From assembly GCA_002353205.1 (NCBI GenBank), contig DEJE01000057.1, positions 1 through 64,000 on the forward strand: a DNA stretch of 64,000 nt, given 5' to 3'. The notes below the pieces were generated by a model that searched no databases, was not told the origin of the DNA, and saw only the letters and a program-made list of their open reading frames with translations. The DNA comes from Prevotella sp. UBA2756. Its GTDB lineage: Bacteria; Bacteroidota; Bacteroidia; Bacteroidales; Bacteroidaceae. Numbering within the stretch: the first letter of the stretch is position 1; every line of letters starts with the position of its first letter. Shown in pieces: positions 25,954 through 34,083 of this stretch. Made by a program: the position numbers and the translations under genes.

Positions 25954-26630
25954 GCAAGCCGAAACCATACCGCGCAGACTTCGACGGATTCTACGAATAC
26001 GTCTGCGAGCTGGTCGCCACATACAGGGTCACCAAGTCGCTGAAGGGAATATCCGAGCTGGCAAAGAAGCACGGAGTGCGAGCCATGACGAAAGAAAACT
26101 TTTTCCACTTCGGACTCGACGGACGCGACGAAGACATGCAAATGTTTTTCGACAAGAGCGGCAAGCCGGACAGGGCAATAGTCGATGCAATCCGAAAGGA
26201 CTTGGCCGACATCGACAAGAAGCGCAACAGGGAGAGGTCTGAAGAAATCAAGCAGCTGCGCCAACAGAAAGAGTCGGTATTCGGAGATAGCATGCCAGGA
26301 GGCTACAACGGATTCATCCAGCTACAGCCTACGAAAGAGATGCCATACAGATGGGCACTCAGCGCACAGCCAGCCATCGACAACGCAGCCGAATACATGG
26401 CAAGCAGAGAGGTGAGCAAGCTGGGAACCGCAGCAGAGCTACAGAAGCAGCTCAAGCTCGACTACGTCGCAGAGTACCTCGAGTACACACTACCAACCCT
26501 CTGCTGTCCAGAGGAACTGAAGGAATACACGATAGGCTTCGTCAAGGACACGAACAACGGCGACAGCTACTGGCTCAGCACCGACAAGGACATCCTGCGC
26601 CTTTTAGCATGGATAGCCTACATCGTGTAG
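25950..26630 (+). CDS. Prophage recombination-module protein of unknown function
   Basis: The start at 25,950, coupled to the preceding gene by ATGA, gives 226 residues. The N-terminal part has a helical DFDGFYEYVCELVATYRVTK and a positively charged middle (DKKRNRERSEEIKQL). The C-terminal part contains TLCCPEELKEYTIGFVKDT and ends in LAWIAYIV. I see no catalytic motif. Its position between a Rad50-like ATPase and RecT suggests a link with DNA metabolism, by context only. Confidence 0.5.
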   Translation: MSKPKPYRADFDGFYEYVCELVATYRVTKSLKGISELAKKHGVRAMTKENFFHFGLDGRDEDMQMFFDKSGKPDRAIVDAIRKDLADIDKKRNRERSEEIKQLRQQKESVFGDSMPGGYNGFIQLQPTKEMPYRWALSAQPAIDNAAEYMASREVSKLGTAAELQKQLKLDYVAEYLEYTLPTLCCPEELKEYTIGFVKDTNNGDSYWLSTDKDILRLLAWIAYIV

Positions 26631-26663
26631 CAGAACGCACAAGAGACAAGAAACACCGAGAAA

Positions 26664-27656
26664 ATGAACAACGATTTATTCACCAATCAAAACAGAACAG
26701 CTATGCCAAACCAACAGCAAGCAGCAGCCCCGGCACAAGGGGCAGCACCACAGGGAGCAGTGCAGGTGCAGGCTCCGAGTCAGAACAACGCGCTCATGAA
26801 GCGCATGCAGGAAGAGACGGTCAGCAACGTCCTCGACAGGGTGAACGCCATGCAGGAAGCCGGGGAGCTGGTGCTCCCGAAGGACTACAACGCAGGCAAC
26901 GCCCTCAAGAGCGCATGGCTCTACCTCCAGACAATCGCCGACAAGCAGGGAGTGAAGGCCATCGACAAGTGCACCAAGGAGAGCATCTGCAACTGCCTCC
27001 TTGAGATGGTCATCAAGGGTGAGCACCCGAAGCAGCACTGCTACTTCATACCCTGCGGCCAGAGCCTCGAGTTTTGGGAGCGGTACACAGGCAAGTACAT
27101 GAGAGCCAAGCGCGACACAGAGGTGCAGACCGTCAACCCGCAGGTCATCTACGAGGGCGACGTGTTCACCTACACCGTAGACGAGAACGGCCAGTACCAG
27201 TTCGTGAGCCACCAGACAGACATGGCCAACATCGACCTCACCAAAATCAAGGGAGCCTACGCCGTGGTCATCAACAAGGACGGAAGCCGCCACCTCGAAG
27301 TGATGACGCTCGACCAAATCCGCAAGGCATGGGGTCAGGGAGCCGCCAAGGGCAACAGCGGAGCACATGTGAACTTTACAGACCAGATGTGCAAGAAGAC
27401 CATCATCAGCCGAGCCTGCAAGATAGCCCTCGACAGCACAAGCGACAACAACGACGAAGACCGCATGACACCTCCCGACGAAAGCGAGGCTGAGCGCGAG
27501 CAGGCACAGCACAGGCTTCCGGCAGGTACCACCAGCGGCCAGCAGTTCGAAGAGAACGCTCAATACGAAGATGTGAGCGAAGCAGGTCAAGGACAGGATG
27601 CTGCCACACCAGCCCCACAGCCTGCCGCAAAGCCAAAGAGAGACTGCCCCATCTAA
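26664..27656 (+). CDS. recT: RecT-family single-strand annealing protein
   Basis: The 330-residue protein has a Gln/Ala-rich N terminus and then the RecT core: NALKSAWLYLQTIADKQG, ESICNCLLEMVIKGEHPKQ, CYFIPCGQSLEFWERYTGK and, near residue 255, MCKKTIISRACKIALDST. RecT proteins anneal complementary single strands and drive homologous recombination in phage replication. No RecE exonuclease was recognised beside it; the Rad50-like ATPase upstream may play a related end-processing role. The C-terminal 60 residues are acidic and disordered-looking. Confidence 0.88.
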   Translation: MNNDLFTNQNRTAMPNQQQAAAPAQGAAPQGAVQVQAPSQNNALMKRMQEETVSNVLDRVNAMQEAGELVLPKDYNAGNALKSAWLYLQTIADKQGVKAIDKCTKESICNCLLEMVIKGEHPKQHCYFIPCGQSLEFWERYTGKYMRAKRDTEVQTVNPQVIYEGDVFTYTVDENGQYQFVSHQTDMANIDLTKIKGAYAVVINKDGSRHLEVMTLDQIRKAWGQGAAKGNSGAHVNFTDQMCKKTIISRACKIALDSTSDNNDEDRMTPPDESEAEREQAQHRLPAGTTSGQQFEENAQYEDVSEAGQGQDAATPAPQPAAKPKRDCPI

Positions 27657-27684
27657 TCTGCCATAATTAGAGAACCGAAGGAAG

Positions 27685-28416
27685 ATGAAAATGACCGTCA
27701 TAGGCTCATCCAGCAGGGGGAACGGATACGTCCTCCAGAACGACAGCGAGGCACTGCTCATCGAGGCAGGTGTGAAGCTCACCGAAGCCAAGAAAGCACT
27801 CGGCTTCAACACCGCAAAGGTAAAGGGCTGCTTGGTCTCACACCAGCACAATGACCACGCAGGCCACGCCAAAGAGTACGAGGAAGCCGGAATACCCCTG
27901 CTGGCTCTTCCAGAGGTCATCAAGGCAAAGAGGCTCGGCAGACTTGCCAAGGCAATCCAACCCGGCAAGGGCTACATCTTCGGAGGCTTCCGGGTGCTTC
28001 CATTCCCGGTGCTCCACGACGTACCATGCACAGGATTCCTCATCCAGCACGAAGAGACAGGCCGCATCCTGTTCTTCACGGACACCTACGCCATGCAGTA
28101 CGACTTCACAGGCATCAACCACTGGATGATAGAAGCCAACTACGCCGACGATATTTTAAACAGGAACATCAACAGCGGAGGCCTGCCCCCGGAGCTAAAG
28201 AAGCGGCTACACACCAGCCACATGAGCCTCAAAAACGCCAAGGGAATACTTCGCAGAAGCGACCTCTCGGTGACGAAAGACATCCTCCTCATACACCTTT
28301 CCGACGGCAACAGCGACGAGCGGAGGTTTGTAAAGGAGATACGCCTCGCCACAGGAAAGCGAACCACGGTGGCAAAGCCATGGTTAGAGCTGGACTACAA
28401 CATCAACCCAATTTAA
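27685..28416 (+). CDS. MBL-fold metallo-hydrolase
   Basis: The 243-residue protein has the metallo-beta-lactamase signature SHQHNDHAGHA at about residues 53-62 (HxHxDH). It also has the upstream SSSRGNGYVLQND strand and later metal-ligand candidates in FPVLHDVPC and FTDTYAM. The family includes WalJ/YycJ-type phosphodiesterases that act on nucleic acids. It lies directly after recT and 21 nt before the second DGR target gene, within the early operon. The substrate is not evident. Confidence 0.82.
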   Translation: MKMTVIGSSSRGNGYVLQNDSEALLIEAGVKLTEAKKALGFNTAKVKGCLVSHQHNDHAGHAKEYEEAGIPLLALPEVIKAKRLGRLAKAIQPGKGYIFGGFRVLPFPVLHDVPCTGFLIQHEETGRILFFTDTYAMQYDFTGINHWMIEANYADDILNRNINSGGLPPELKKRLHTSHMSLKNAKGILRRSDLSVTKDILLIHLSDGNSDERRFVKEIRLATGKRTTVAKPWLELDYNINPI

Positions 28417-28437
28417 CAACAAACAAAAAAACAAGCA

Positions 28438-29055
28438 ATGAAAGAAATCACGATTGCAGTACCAGACGGAATGAGTGCCGAATGGAACGAGGACGGCATG
28501 CTCCAGCTGGTCAAGGACAACGCACAGGAGCAGAAAAGAGACGACAGGCCTGTAACAGAGCGCATCAAGACCTTCGAGGATGCCTGCAAGGAGCTGGGTC
28601 GCCGGGCAGAGAACGGCGACGAAGATGCCGCGAACTTACTGGCAGACTACGAGAACAACAAGGACAACATCCTCAACAAAGAGACGCTGGCCTACATGAA
28701 GCTGGCCATCATCACAGCTGCCATTAACGAAGAATGGAAGCCGGAATTCACCGAAGACGAGTACAGGTGGTACCCTTACTTCCTCCTTTGGACGAAAAAG
28801 GAGCTGGAAGACAAGACAGACGAGTGGAAGGATAAGAACCAGCTGCTCCTTTGGGGCGGGTATGCGTATAGCGGGTCGAGCTGCGGCCTCGCCTACGCGG
28901 TCTCGAACCACGCCTTCTCGGACGCGACTGCGCACTGCGGCTCTCGCCTTGCTTATAAAACGGAAGCGTTAGCGTACTACAGCGGTCGCCAATTTGCCCA
29001 AATTTGGTGCCAATACCACACAGGAAAGGAGGGAACGCCATGGAGAAATTCTTAG
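28438..29055 (+). CDS. Second DGR variable protein (VR2 target) in the early operon
   Basis: The 205-residue protein has a helical N-terminal domain of about 110 residues and then the segment DEYRWYPYFLLWTKKELE, followed by the variable part LLLWGGYAYSGSSCGLAYA through CGSRLAYKTE (residues 136-178). The C terminus is AYYSGRQFAQIWCQYH. The variable part corresponds codon by codon to the template at 62,530-62,638 with only adenine changes. The upstream sequence does not resemble the tail-tip target at 61,103. I recall short Bacteroidales phage proteins of this shape with similar C termini, but their function is unknown. The end overlaps the next gene by 16 nt. Confidence 0.8.
   Translation: MKEITIAVPDGMSAEWNEDGMLQLVKDNAQEQKRDDRPVTERIKTFEDACKELGRRAENGDEDAANLLADYENNKDNILNKETLAYMKLAIITAAINEEWKPEFTEDEYRWYPYFLLWTKKELEDKTDEWKDKNQLLLWGGYAYSGSSCGLAYAVSNHAFSDATAHCGSRLAYKTEALAYYSGRQFAQIWCQYHTGKEGTPWRNS
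28841..28949 (+). repeat. DGR variable repeat VR2
   Basis: This 109-bp segment aligns without gaps to the template repeat (62,530-62,638). It differs at 13 positions, and all 13 are adenines in the template (to G, T or C). No non-adenine position differs. The 3' part GGCTCTCGCCT is shared with template and VR1; beyond it VR2 resembles VR1 (TTGCTTA, and ACGGAAGCGT a few bases later) more than the template. Confidence 0.93.
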
Positions 29056-29474
29056 GACAGGAATACCAGAACCTCCAGGAGCGCGAGCAGTTCTTGAAGG
29101 ACAATGCCACCACCGTCGAGAGCATAGGCTACTCGAAGCCCATCAAGCCGGACGAAATCGAGAAGCTGAAAGAGACGCTGGCCGATGCCACAATCAAGAA
29201 GGAAGAGGCAGAACAGGCCAAGAAGGATGAGACCCAGCGATGGAACGAAGAAATCAAGGGCTACAAAACCACCATCCGTGACGCAGCCGACAAACTGAAG
29301 AGCAAGAGCGAGTATGTCAATGAGCCATGCTACAAGATTGTCGACGAGAAGGCAAGACAGGTGGGCTACTACAACAAAGAGGGCATGCTGGTCTACCAGC
29401 GCACCGCCCGGCAAGACGAGCTCCAGCCCCGCCTCTTCCCCATCGGAGGCCAAAGAACAGGAACAGACAACTAA
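29040..29474 (+). CDS. Coiled-coil prophage protein of unknown function
   Basis: The start at 29,040 gives 144 residues. Residues 10-90 are Lys/Glu-rich with heptad-like spacing (EKLKETLADATIKKEEAEQA), suggesting a coiled coil. The C-terminal part has a short beta segment (NEPCYKIVDEKARQVGYYNKEG). It overlaps the end of the VR2 protein gene by 16 nt, so the two are probably co-translated. The coupling raises the possibility of a partner for the variable protein. Confidence 0.55.
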   Translation: MEKFLGQEYQNLQEREQFLKDNATTVESIGYSKPIKPDEIEKLKETLADATIKKEEAEQAKKDETQRWNEEIKGYKTTIRDAADKLKSKSEYVNEPCYKIVDEKARQVGYYNKEGMLVYQRTARQDELQPRLFPIGGQRTGTDN

Positions 29475-29498
29475 CCCCCAAACAAAACCACAGCAACA

Positions 29499-30236
29499 AT
29501 GAACAACAACGAAGAGAACGCATTGAACGAGCAGCTCGCCAAGCAAATCATGGGCGAAGGTGCAACCAAAGAATTCATCATCCGCAAGGGCGAAGCCCTG
29601 CCAGTGAAGGAACCCACCCCGGTCAAATTCACGGCACAGATAGATGCCCCGGCACGATGGCTGGAGAAGAGGGTCAGCGAGACGAACCAGAAGCAAGCCT
29701 ACGTCTACGTAGACCGCGAGGCATTCAGCATCACCCTCGTCACCGAAGAAAAGAGTGCCTACAAGGACACGGTACAAGGCAGGCTGGAGCTGAGCGAAGA
29801 GATGAACAAGCTCGGCATCAACAACGGAGAGTACATCACAGCCTTTGAGATGAGCGACCTCATCAAGAAGAACCGCTCCTTCTTCACCAGCATCACGGAA
29901 GCCATGAAGCTGGTCAGCGAGCTGCGCAACTTCAAAGCCAAGGTCGACAAGGAGATAGAGGCCAGCGACGACAAGCGAGGCAACCGCCGCGTCCTTGCAG
30001 CACAGGTCGTCGAGAGCAACCTCCCCAGCTCATTCAAGGTAGAGATACCCGTGTTCAAAGGCCAGAAGAAGCAGGTAATCGAGGTAGAGGTGGAGGTCAA
30101 CCCGGACAACCTCTCATGCACCCTTGTCAGCCCGGAGGCCAACGACACCGTCCAGAAGGAGCGAGACAGCATCATCGACGGAGTGCTCAGCCGCATAGAG
30201 GCTGCAGCCCCGGACATCGTCATCATCGAAGGATAA
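29499..30236 (+). CDS. Prophage protein of unknown function
   Basis: The 245-residue protein has an acidic N terminus, a beta-rich middle (YVYVDREAFSITLVTEEKSAYKD, quoted in part as YVDREAFSITLV) and an alternating C-terminal half ending in VLSRIEAAAPDIVIIEG. It is in the recombination-replication module. I recognise no enzyme motif. A stem-loop follows directly and the replication protein gene comes next. Confidence 0.5.
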   Translation: MNNNEENALNEQLAKQIMGEGATKEFIIRKGEALPVKEPTPVKFTAQIDAPARWLEKRVSETNQKQAYVYVDREAFSITLVTEEKSAYKDTVQGRLELSEEMNKLGINNGEYITAFEMSDLIKKNRSFFTSITEAMKLVSELRNFKAKVDKEIEASDDKRGNRRVLAAQVVESNLPSSFKVEIPVFKGQKKQVIEVEVEVNPDNLSCTLVSPEANDTVQKERDSIIDGVLSRIEAAAPDIVIIEG

Positions 30237-30246
30237 GACAAACCAC

Positions 30247-30279
30247 AGGAGCCACCGCCACACCCCGGAGGTGGCTCCT
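30247..30279 (+). terminator. Stem-loop between early and replication genes
   Basis: A 10-bp perfect stem AGGAGCCACC / GGTGGCTCCT (30,247-30,256 and 30,270-30,279) with a 13-nt loop is followed only by TTCAT. It is a partial or weak terminator rather than a strong one. Confidence 0.5.
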
Positions 30280-30295
30280 TCATACCCAACTAATT

Positions 30296-31099
30296 ATGGC
30301 ACGACGGAAAGACGAAAAGCGGACATTCATAATGTACGCCGACATTGAAGACCAGCTCCAAGACTTCACAGACGAGGAAGCCGGGCAGATATTCAAGGCA
30401 CTGCTCGCCTACGCCAACAGAGGAGTAGAGATGCAGACCAAAGACAGAGCCGTCCGATGCCTTTTCAAGAACATCAAGGCCACCATCGACAGAACGGATG
30501 AGGCATACGAGCAGAAGTGTGAGACGAACCGACGCATCGCCGAGGAACGCGAACGCAGACGAAGGGAAGCACGTGCGGCAAAAGAAGAAACAGAAGTTCA
30601 CGACCGTACACAAACGTACACGGACGTACACGACGAAAAAGCTGGTCACCTAATCAACTCATCTCAACACAACTCATCTCAACACAACTCATCTCAACAC
30701 AACGACAACAATAAAATAGATGTTGTTGTTGTCGGCGACGGCAAACGGAAAGGGCTGGACAAGGAAATCGAACAGATGAAGGGAGCGCAAGTCTGGGCAG
30801 AACAGATGCGGATGCGCTACAAGCTGACGCAGGAACAGCTCACGCAATGGCTCGACACTTTCGCACTGGACTGCCAGTGCCGGGGAACGACAGGCCACGA
30901 TTCGCTCCAGAACGCGCAGCGGCACTTCAACGACTGGCTAAGAATCCAACTAACCAAGAACAGCAATGGAAACGGAAACGGTAACACAGGTAATAGAACG
31001 GACGCTCGCCAGCGTCTCACCGAATACGCTGCCGTCGCAGCAGAGTTCAGAGAGGAATCCTACAACGACCTCGCAGGTCGCGGTGACCCTCCAAAGTAG
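30296..31099 (+). CDS. Replication-initiation-like protein (DUF6291-type N terminus)
   Basis: The start at 30,296 gives 267 residues. The N-terminal part (MARRKDEKRTFIMYADIEDQ, then LLAYANRGVEMQTKDRAVRCLFKNIKATIDRT in shorter blocks) resembles the DUF6291 domain of phage replication proteins. The middle is Ser/Gln/His/Asn repetitive (NSSQH three times) and separates it from a C-terminal helical domain (EQMRMRYKLTQEQLTQWLDTFALDC). This N-domain, hinge, C-domain layout fits phage replisome organisers, which commonly carry the origin inside their gene. Iteron-like repeats coincide with the hinge. Confidence 0.65.
   Translation: MARRKDEKRTFIMYADIEDQLQDFTDEEAGQIFKALLAYANRGVEMQTKDRAVRCLFKNIKATIDRTDEAYEQKCETNRRIAEERERRRREARAAKEETEVHDRTQTYTDVHDEKAGHLINSSQHNSSQHNSSQHNDNNKIDVVVVGDGKRKGLDKEIEQMKGAQVWAEQMRMRYKLTQEQLTQWLDTFALDCQCRGTTGHDSLQNAQRHFNDWLRIQLTKNSNGNGNGNTGNRTDARQRLTEYAAVAAEFREESYNDLAGRGDPPK
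30605..30734. other. Putative phage replication origin within the replication gene
   Basis: Three CGTACAC words occur at exactly 10-bp spacing (30,605, 30,615, 30,625). Three perfect 15-bp direct repeats AACTCATCTCAACAC follow at 30,656, 30,671 and 30,686. After them an A+T-rich tract (ACAATAAAATAGAT) lies within an inverted repeat CGACAACA / TGTTGTCG (30,703-30,710 and 30,727-30,734). Iterons plus an A+T-rich unwinding stretch inside an initiator gene is the pattern of lambda-type origins. Confidence 0.55.
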
Positions 31100-31625
31100 A
31101 TACGGAAGCCGCCAGCAGTTCCTCGACACCTTCCACATCGACAAGCAGATGAAATACACCGTCAACGCAGACCGCTGCTACTTTGGAACAGCACCGACAA
31201 TGGGAATGGTGAACGAAGCATACGGGAACAAGACAGCGCAGGAATGGCTCACCGCACAGTTGGCAGACCTTTCAGAGTTCAGCGGAGCGAGAGACAAGAT
31301 AACCGCCCGGCAAATAAAGCAACTGGCCGACATCATAGCGGATGATTACCACTGGCTGAAGGTAACGGAAATCATGCTGTTCTTCCGAAAGTTCAAGCGA
31401 GGCGAATACGGGAAGTTCTACGGAGCCGTTGACCCGCTGACAATCACAACCGCCCTGCGCGAGTTCCTGCGAGACCGCAACACGGCATACTTCAAGCACG
31501 AACAGGAAGAGAGGGAAGCCAGAGAAGCAGAGGACAGACGGAAGTGGCTGGAATGGAAGCAGCGGACGGCACTCGAGGCAAAGGACGACCAAAAAGGACA
31601 AAAGGAGAAGGAACAAAACGAATGA
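30966..31625 (+). CDS. Prophage replication-module protein (DUF6633-like)
   Basis: The 219-residue protein contains RYGSRQQFLDTFHIDKQMKY, AQEWLTAQLADLSEF, and a core ITARQIKQLADIIADDYHWLKVTEIMLFFRKFKRGEYGKFYG (quoted in blocks IADDYHWLKVTEIMLFF and KRGEYGKFYG). I recall this core from small phage proteins next to replication genes. The C-terminal 50 residues are a charged coiled coil. The first 134 nt overlap the 3' end of the replication gene in another frame; the real start may be an internal codon. Confidence 0.55.
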   Translation: METETVTQVIERTLASVSPNTLPSQQSSERNPTTTSQVAVTLQSRYGSRQQFLDTFHIDKQMKYTVNADRCYFGTAPTMGMVNEAYGNKTAQEWLTAQLADLSEFSGARDKITARQIKQLADIIADDYHWLKVTEIMLFFRKFKRGEYGKFYGAVDPLTITTALREFLRDRNTAYFKHEQEEREAREAEDRRKWLEWKQRTALEAKDDQKGQKEKEQNE

Positions 31626-31765
31626 CAAAGTACGAACTGGCGAAGCTAAAGGCACTGGCCTACGTCCTCAGAGAGACGGCAAAGGAATACCCGCACCACA
31701 GCCTCGCAAACGTAATACAGCAGATAGAATCACGAATCAACGAACAAATAAAACCAGAGACATGA
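31622..31765 (+). CDS. Small prophage protein
   Basis: A 47-residue helical protein (MTKYELAKLKALAYVL) whose start and stop both overlap neighbours as ATGA. The coupling on both sides and the codon use match the surrounding operon, which supports it being real. The family is not recognised. Confidence 0.5.
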   Translation: MTKYELAKLKALAYVLRETAKEYPHHSLANVIQQIESRINEQIKPET

Positions 31766-31995
31766 ACATCAAGAACTTACAGAGAGCCGCTGAGATTGCA
31801 GAGCAACTCCCGGCATTGGAGGAAGCAAGAAACCTCCTGTCACAAGAGGATACCCACATCCAAGTCGTGGCCGCACCGAAACAGGGCTGCAGCCAGCCCA
31901 AGAGGGTGACGATACCCCACAACACCAACTACAACGTCATGTCGGTCATCAACGCCGAGATAAACAGACTTAAGGAGGAAGCCAAAGGACTATGA
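31762..31995 (+). CDS. Small prophage protein
   Basis: The 77-residue protein has an N-terminal helical half (NIKNLQRAAEIAEQLPALEEA), a central Cys/Pro segment, and a C-terminal helix (VMSVINAEINRLKEEA). It is coupled to the previous gene by ATGA. No domain is recognised. Confidence 0.5.
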   Translation: MNIKNLQRAAEIAEQLPALEEARNLLSQEDTHIQVVAAPKQGCSQPKRVTIPHNTNYNVMSVINAEINRLKEEAKGL

Positions 31996-32044
31996 CAGAG
32001 CAGAAAGAAAAATCACTATTCTAAACAAAAAACAAACAGCAACA

Positions 32045-32416
32045 ATGAACAACAAAAAAGAGACAACCCAGAAGCACCTCACGGCGAACCAGCTGATAGA
32101 GGCAGTACAGAACGCCGACATTACAAAAGGCGAAGCCGTAATCAGCATCATCAAGAAAGCCAACGACGAGGTGCACCTCAAGTGGAAGGGCAGCAGCAAA
32201 GCCCTCCTCGACATCACCTACACGATGCTCCAGAACGACATGCACATAGCAGCCATCGTCTGCCGGGCAACCAAGGACTACATCGACAGCCTCAAGGCTA
32301 CCCCGCAAAAGTGGATGGAGCTGACACAGAGGATAGCAGGCTTCGACGGCACACGCCCCAGCTCGATCGAGACGAGCAGCAACGACAGCGAAGGAAAGGA
32401 GGCAGGCCATGAGTAA
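32045..32416 (+). CDS. Prophage protein of unknown function
   Basis: The 123-residue protein is helical (LIEAVQNADITKGEAVISIIKKAND and LLDITYTMLQNDMHIAAIVCRATKDYIDSL, quoted in part). It overlaps the next gene by 8 nt. It lies in the run of small genes between replication and structural modules; no function is visible. Confidence 0.5.
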   Translation: MNNKKETTQKHLTANQLIEAVQNADITKGEAVISIIKKANDEVHLKWKGSSKALLDITYTMLQNDMHIAAIVCRATKDYIDSLKATPQKWMELTQRIAGFDGTRPSSIETSSNDSEGKEAGHE

Positions 32417-33284
32417 AGGCAAGAAGAACAAGAAAAGATACCAGCCAGCGAGACACCAGCAGCTGGTACAGCCGCAACAGGCAACCCTCGCCCTCCCAGC
32501 CAAAGCAAAGGAGTACCTACAGAGCCTACCAGACGAGATAAAGCAGAGCTGGAAACCCACAAGCCTGCTCGAGGTCGCGCAGATGGCCGAGGTAGACAAG
32601 CGAATCGGGCTGCTTCTGAGTGCCTACTACCACATCCACGCCGTGCAGGGATTCCTCACAGGCGAGATAAGCAACTGGCTCGACGGCTTCAACCTCTGGA
32701 TAAAGGGAGTGCGTCCGGCCATGAACGACGTGGAGCGAGCAGAGGACAGGTTCTACGAAGCCATGCGCACCATCATCGACCCGAACAAGGGAGCCACCCA
32801 CGAAGACTACATACGAGACGTTGACAGCCTCTTCGAGAAGCTCATGCATTGGGAGGGCATACCGAAGAACTGGCAGATAGGCGACCCGCTGCACGTCAAG
32901 AAGCCAAGCGAGCGACCAAAAGAGGACGGAAAGCTGGTGGTCGATGACGGACGCGAAGAGAAGGTGGTGGGAACCGTGACCCTCGAGCCGGAGGTGAAGG
33001 AAATCAGACACGCCTACTGCATCAGCCGACTCAACGAAGACGAGACTGCCGACATCGTCAAGGCCGACATCAAGAACTTCGGGCTGGCAGCAGCAGCCGC
33101 CAACCGACTCGCCAAGAAAGATGCAGGCCGCATGTACGTGGTCTACGAGCAGACAATCCAGACACAGGAGGTGGCCACCATCAAGCCCGTCAAAGGAACA
33201 CAGATGCCGAAGGACGGAGGGGCACTGGTAGAGTTCAGAATCGACACAGGAAGCAAGGACACCAAGAAAGGAGGCGAGCAATGA
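32409..33284 (+). CDS. Prophage protein of unknown function
   Basis: The 291-residue protein has a basic N-terminal tail (KGKKNKKRYQPARHQQ), a helical middle including LLLSAYYHIHAVQGFL and LFEKLMHWEGIPKNWQ, and a C-terminal alpha-beta part ending VEFRIDTGSKDTKKG. The overlaps with both neighbours (8 and 4 nt) support the boundaries. No motif allows a function call. Confidence 0.5.
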   Translation: MSKGKKNKKRYQPARHQQLVQPQQATLALPAKAKEYLQSLPDEIKQSWKPTSLLEVAQMAEVDKRIGLLLSAYYHIHAVQGFLTGEISNWLDGFNLWIKGVRPAMNDVERAEDRFYEAMRTIIDPNKGATHEDYIRDVDSLFEKLMHWEGIPKNWQIGDPLHVKKPSERPKEDGKLVVDDGREEKVVGTVTLEPEVKEIRHAYCISRLNEDETADIVKADIKNFGLAAAAANRLAKKDAGRMYVVYEQTIQTQEVATIKPVKGTQMPKDGGALVEFRIDTGSKDTKKGGEQ

Positions 33285-33616
33285 GAATCTACGTCAGCAC
33301 CCCCATCAACGCCAGACGCGAGCCGACCTTCAAGGAGAAACGAGCAGCCGCAAAGCGAAGGGCAGACATGCTCGCCGCATGGCTGAAGGAAGAATACCCC
33401 GGAGCCGTCGTGGTCACACCATTCGATGCTGTGCCGCTCAACACCACGCCGACGGAGCCGGAGGCCATAGGACGAAACATCACCTCACTGCTGACCTGCG
33501 ACACCATCTGCCTCGACAGGGGATGGACAGGCAGCAAGGGGTGCAACCTCGAGTACAGAGCAGCAAAGCTCTACGGACTGCGCATCATCGACGGCAACGG
33601 ACAAATACCAGAGTGA
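33281..33616 (+). CDS. DUF4406-like nucleoside-2-deoxyribosyltransferase-fold protein
   Basis: The 111-residue protein begins MRIYVSTPINARR, the usual strand-loop of DUF4406 proteins, and has a helical linker, then EAIGRNITSLLTCDTICLDRGW and KGCNLEYRAAKLYGLRII. This is the fold of nucleoside 2-deoxyribosyltransferases, with the conserved Glu candidate in EYRAA. It could act on nucleotides in a phage-infected cell, but the substrate is unknown. It overlaps the previous gene by ATGA. Confidence 0.72.
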   Translation: MRIYVSTPINARREPTFKEKRAAAKRRADMLAAWLKEEYPGAVVVTPFDAVPLNTTPTEPEAIGRNITSLLTCDTICLDRGWTGSKGCNLEYRAAKLYGLRIIDGNGQIPE

Positions 33617-33618
33617 GC

Positions 33619-33783
33619 ATGGCATACGAACTACCCACAGGAACGCCCTGCACCGATTGCGCCCACAGCTACGAGAGCATCAACTTCAAGCGGTACTGCC
33701 CCATCAAGAAAAAGGCTATCTACGACAACGAACCACCATGCGAGAACCTAAAGCCAAAGAAGGAAAAGGAGAACGGACAATGA
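33619..33783 (+). CDS. Small cysteine-rich protein
   Basis: A 54-residue protein with four or five Cys (PCTDCAHSYES, KRYCPIKKK, EPPCENL) that could hold one zinc ion, and a Lys/Glu-rich tail. It is coupled to the next gene by ATGA. Its companion at 33,780 is also cysteine-rich. Confidence 0.55.
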   Translation: MAYELPTGTPCTDCAHSYESINFKRYCPIKKKAIYDNEPPCENLKPKKEKENGQ

Positions 33784-33962
33784 GCTACAACCAGAACAGA
33801 GACTTCGTCTATTGCGACGGAAGGAACTGTGTCCTCAGAGAGAGGTGCCGCAGGTTCATCGAAGGGCAGAAAATTATTGCCAACAGGAACGGTGACACCA
33901 ACCAGTGGTACTGGATGCCCAACTGCGACGAAGAGACACGCGAAGCATTTCTGTCGACGTGA
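33780..33962 (+). CDS. Small cysteine-rich protein
   Basis: A 60-residue protein with Cys in DFVYCDGRNCVLRERCRRF and near the C terminus (MPNCDEE), giving a CxxxxC..C pattern. The two tandem small cysteine-rich proteins suggest small zinc-binding DNA or protein interactors. No family is recognised. Confidence 0.5.
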   Translation: MSYNQNRDFVYCDGRNCVLRERCRRFIEGQKIIANRNGDTNQWYWMPNCDEETREAFLST

Positions 33963-34083
33963 AGGGAGGGGGAAGGGGGTGGGTAGCGTTACAGCGGTTA
34001 ACGGTATGACGCTTTTACGCACACCCGCACGCGAAGGAAGCGACAATGAACAACGAAACGAAAACACCAAAGGAAACGGAAAA

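Noticed and set aside
27685..28416. Mre11/SbcD partner for the Rad50-like ATPase
   Set aside because: The HxHxDH motif marks a metallo-beta-lactamase fold, not the calcineurin-like phosphoesterase fold of Mre11.
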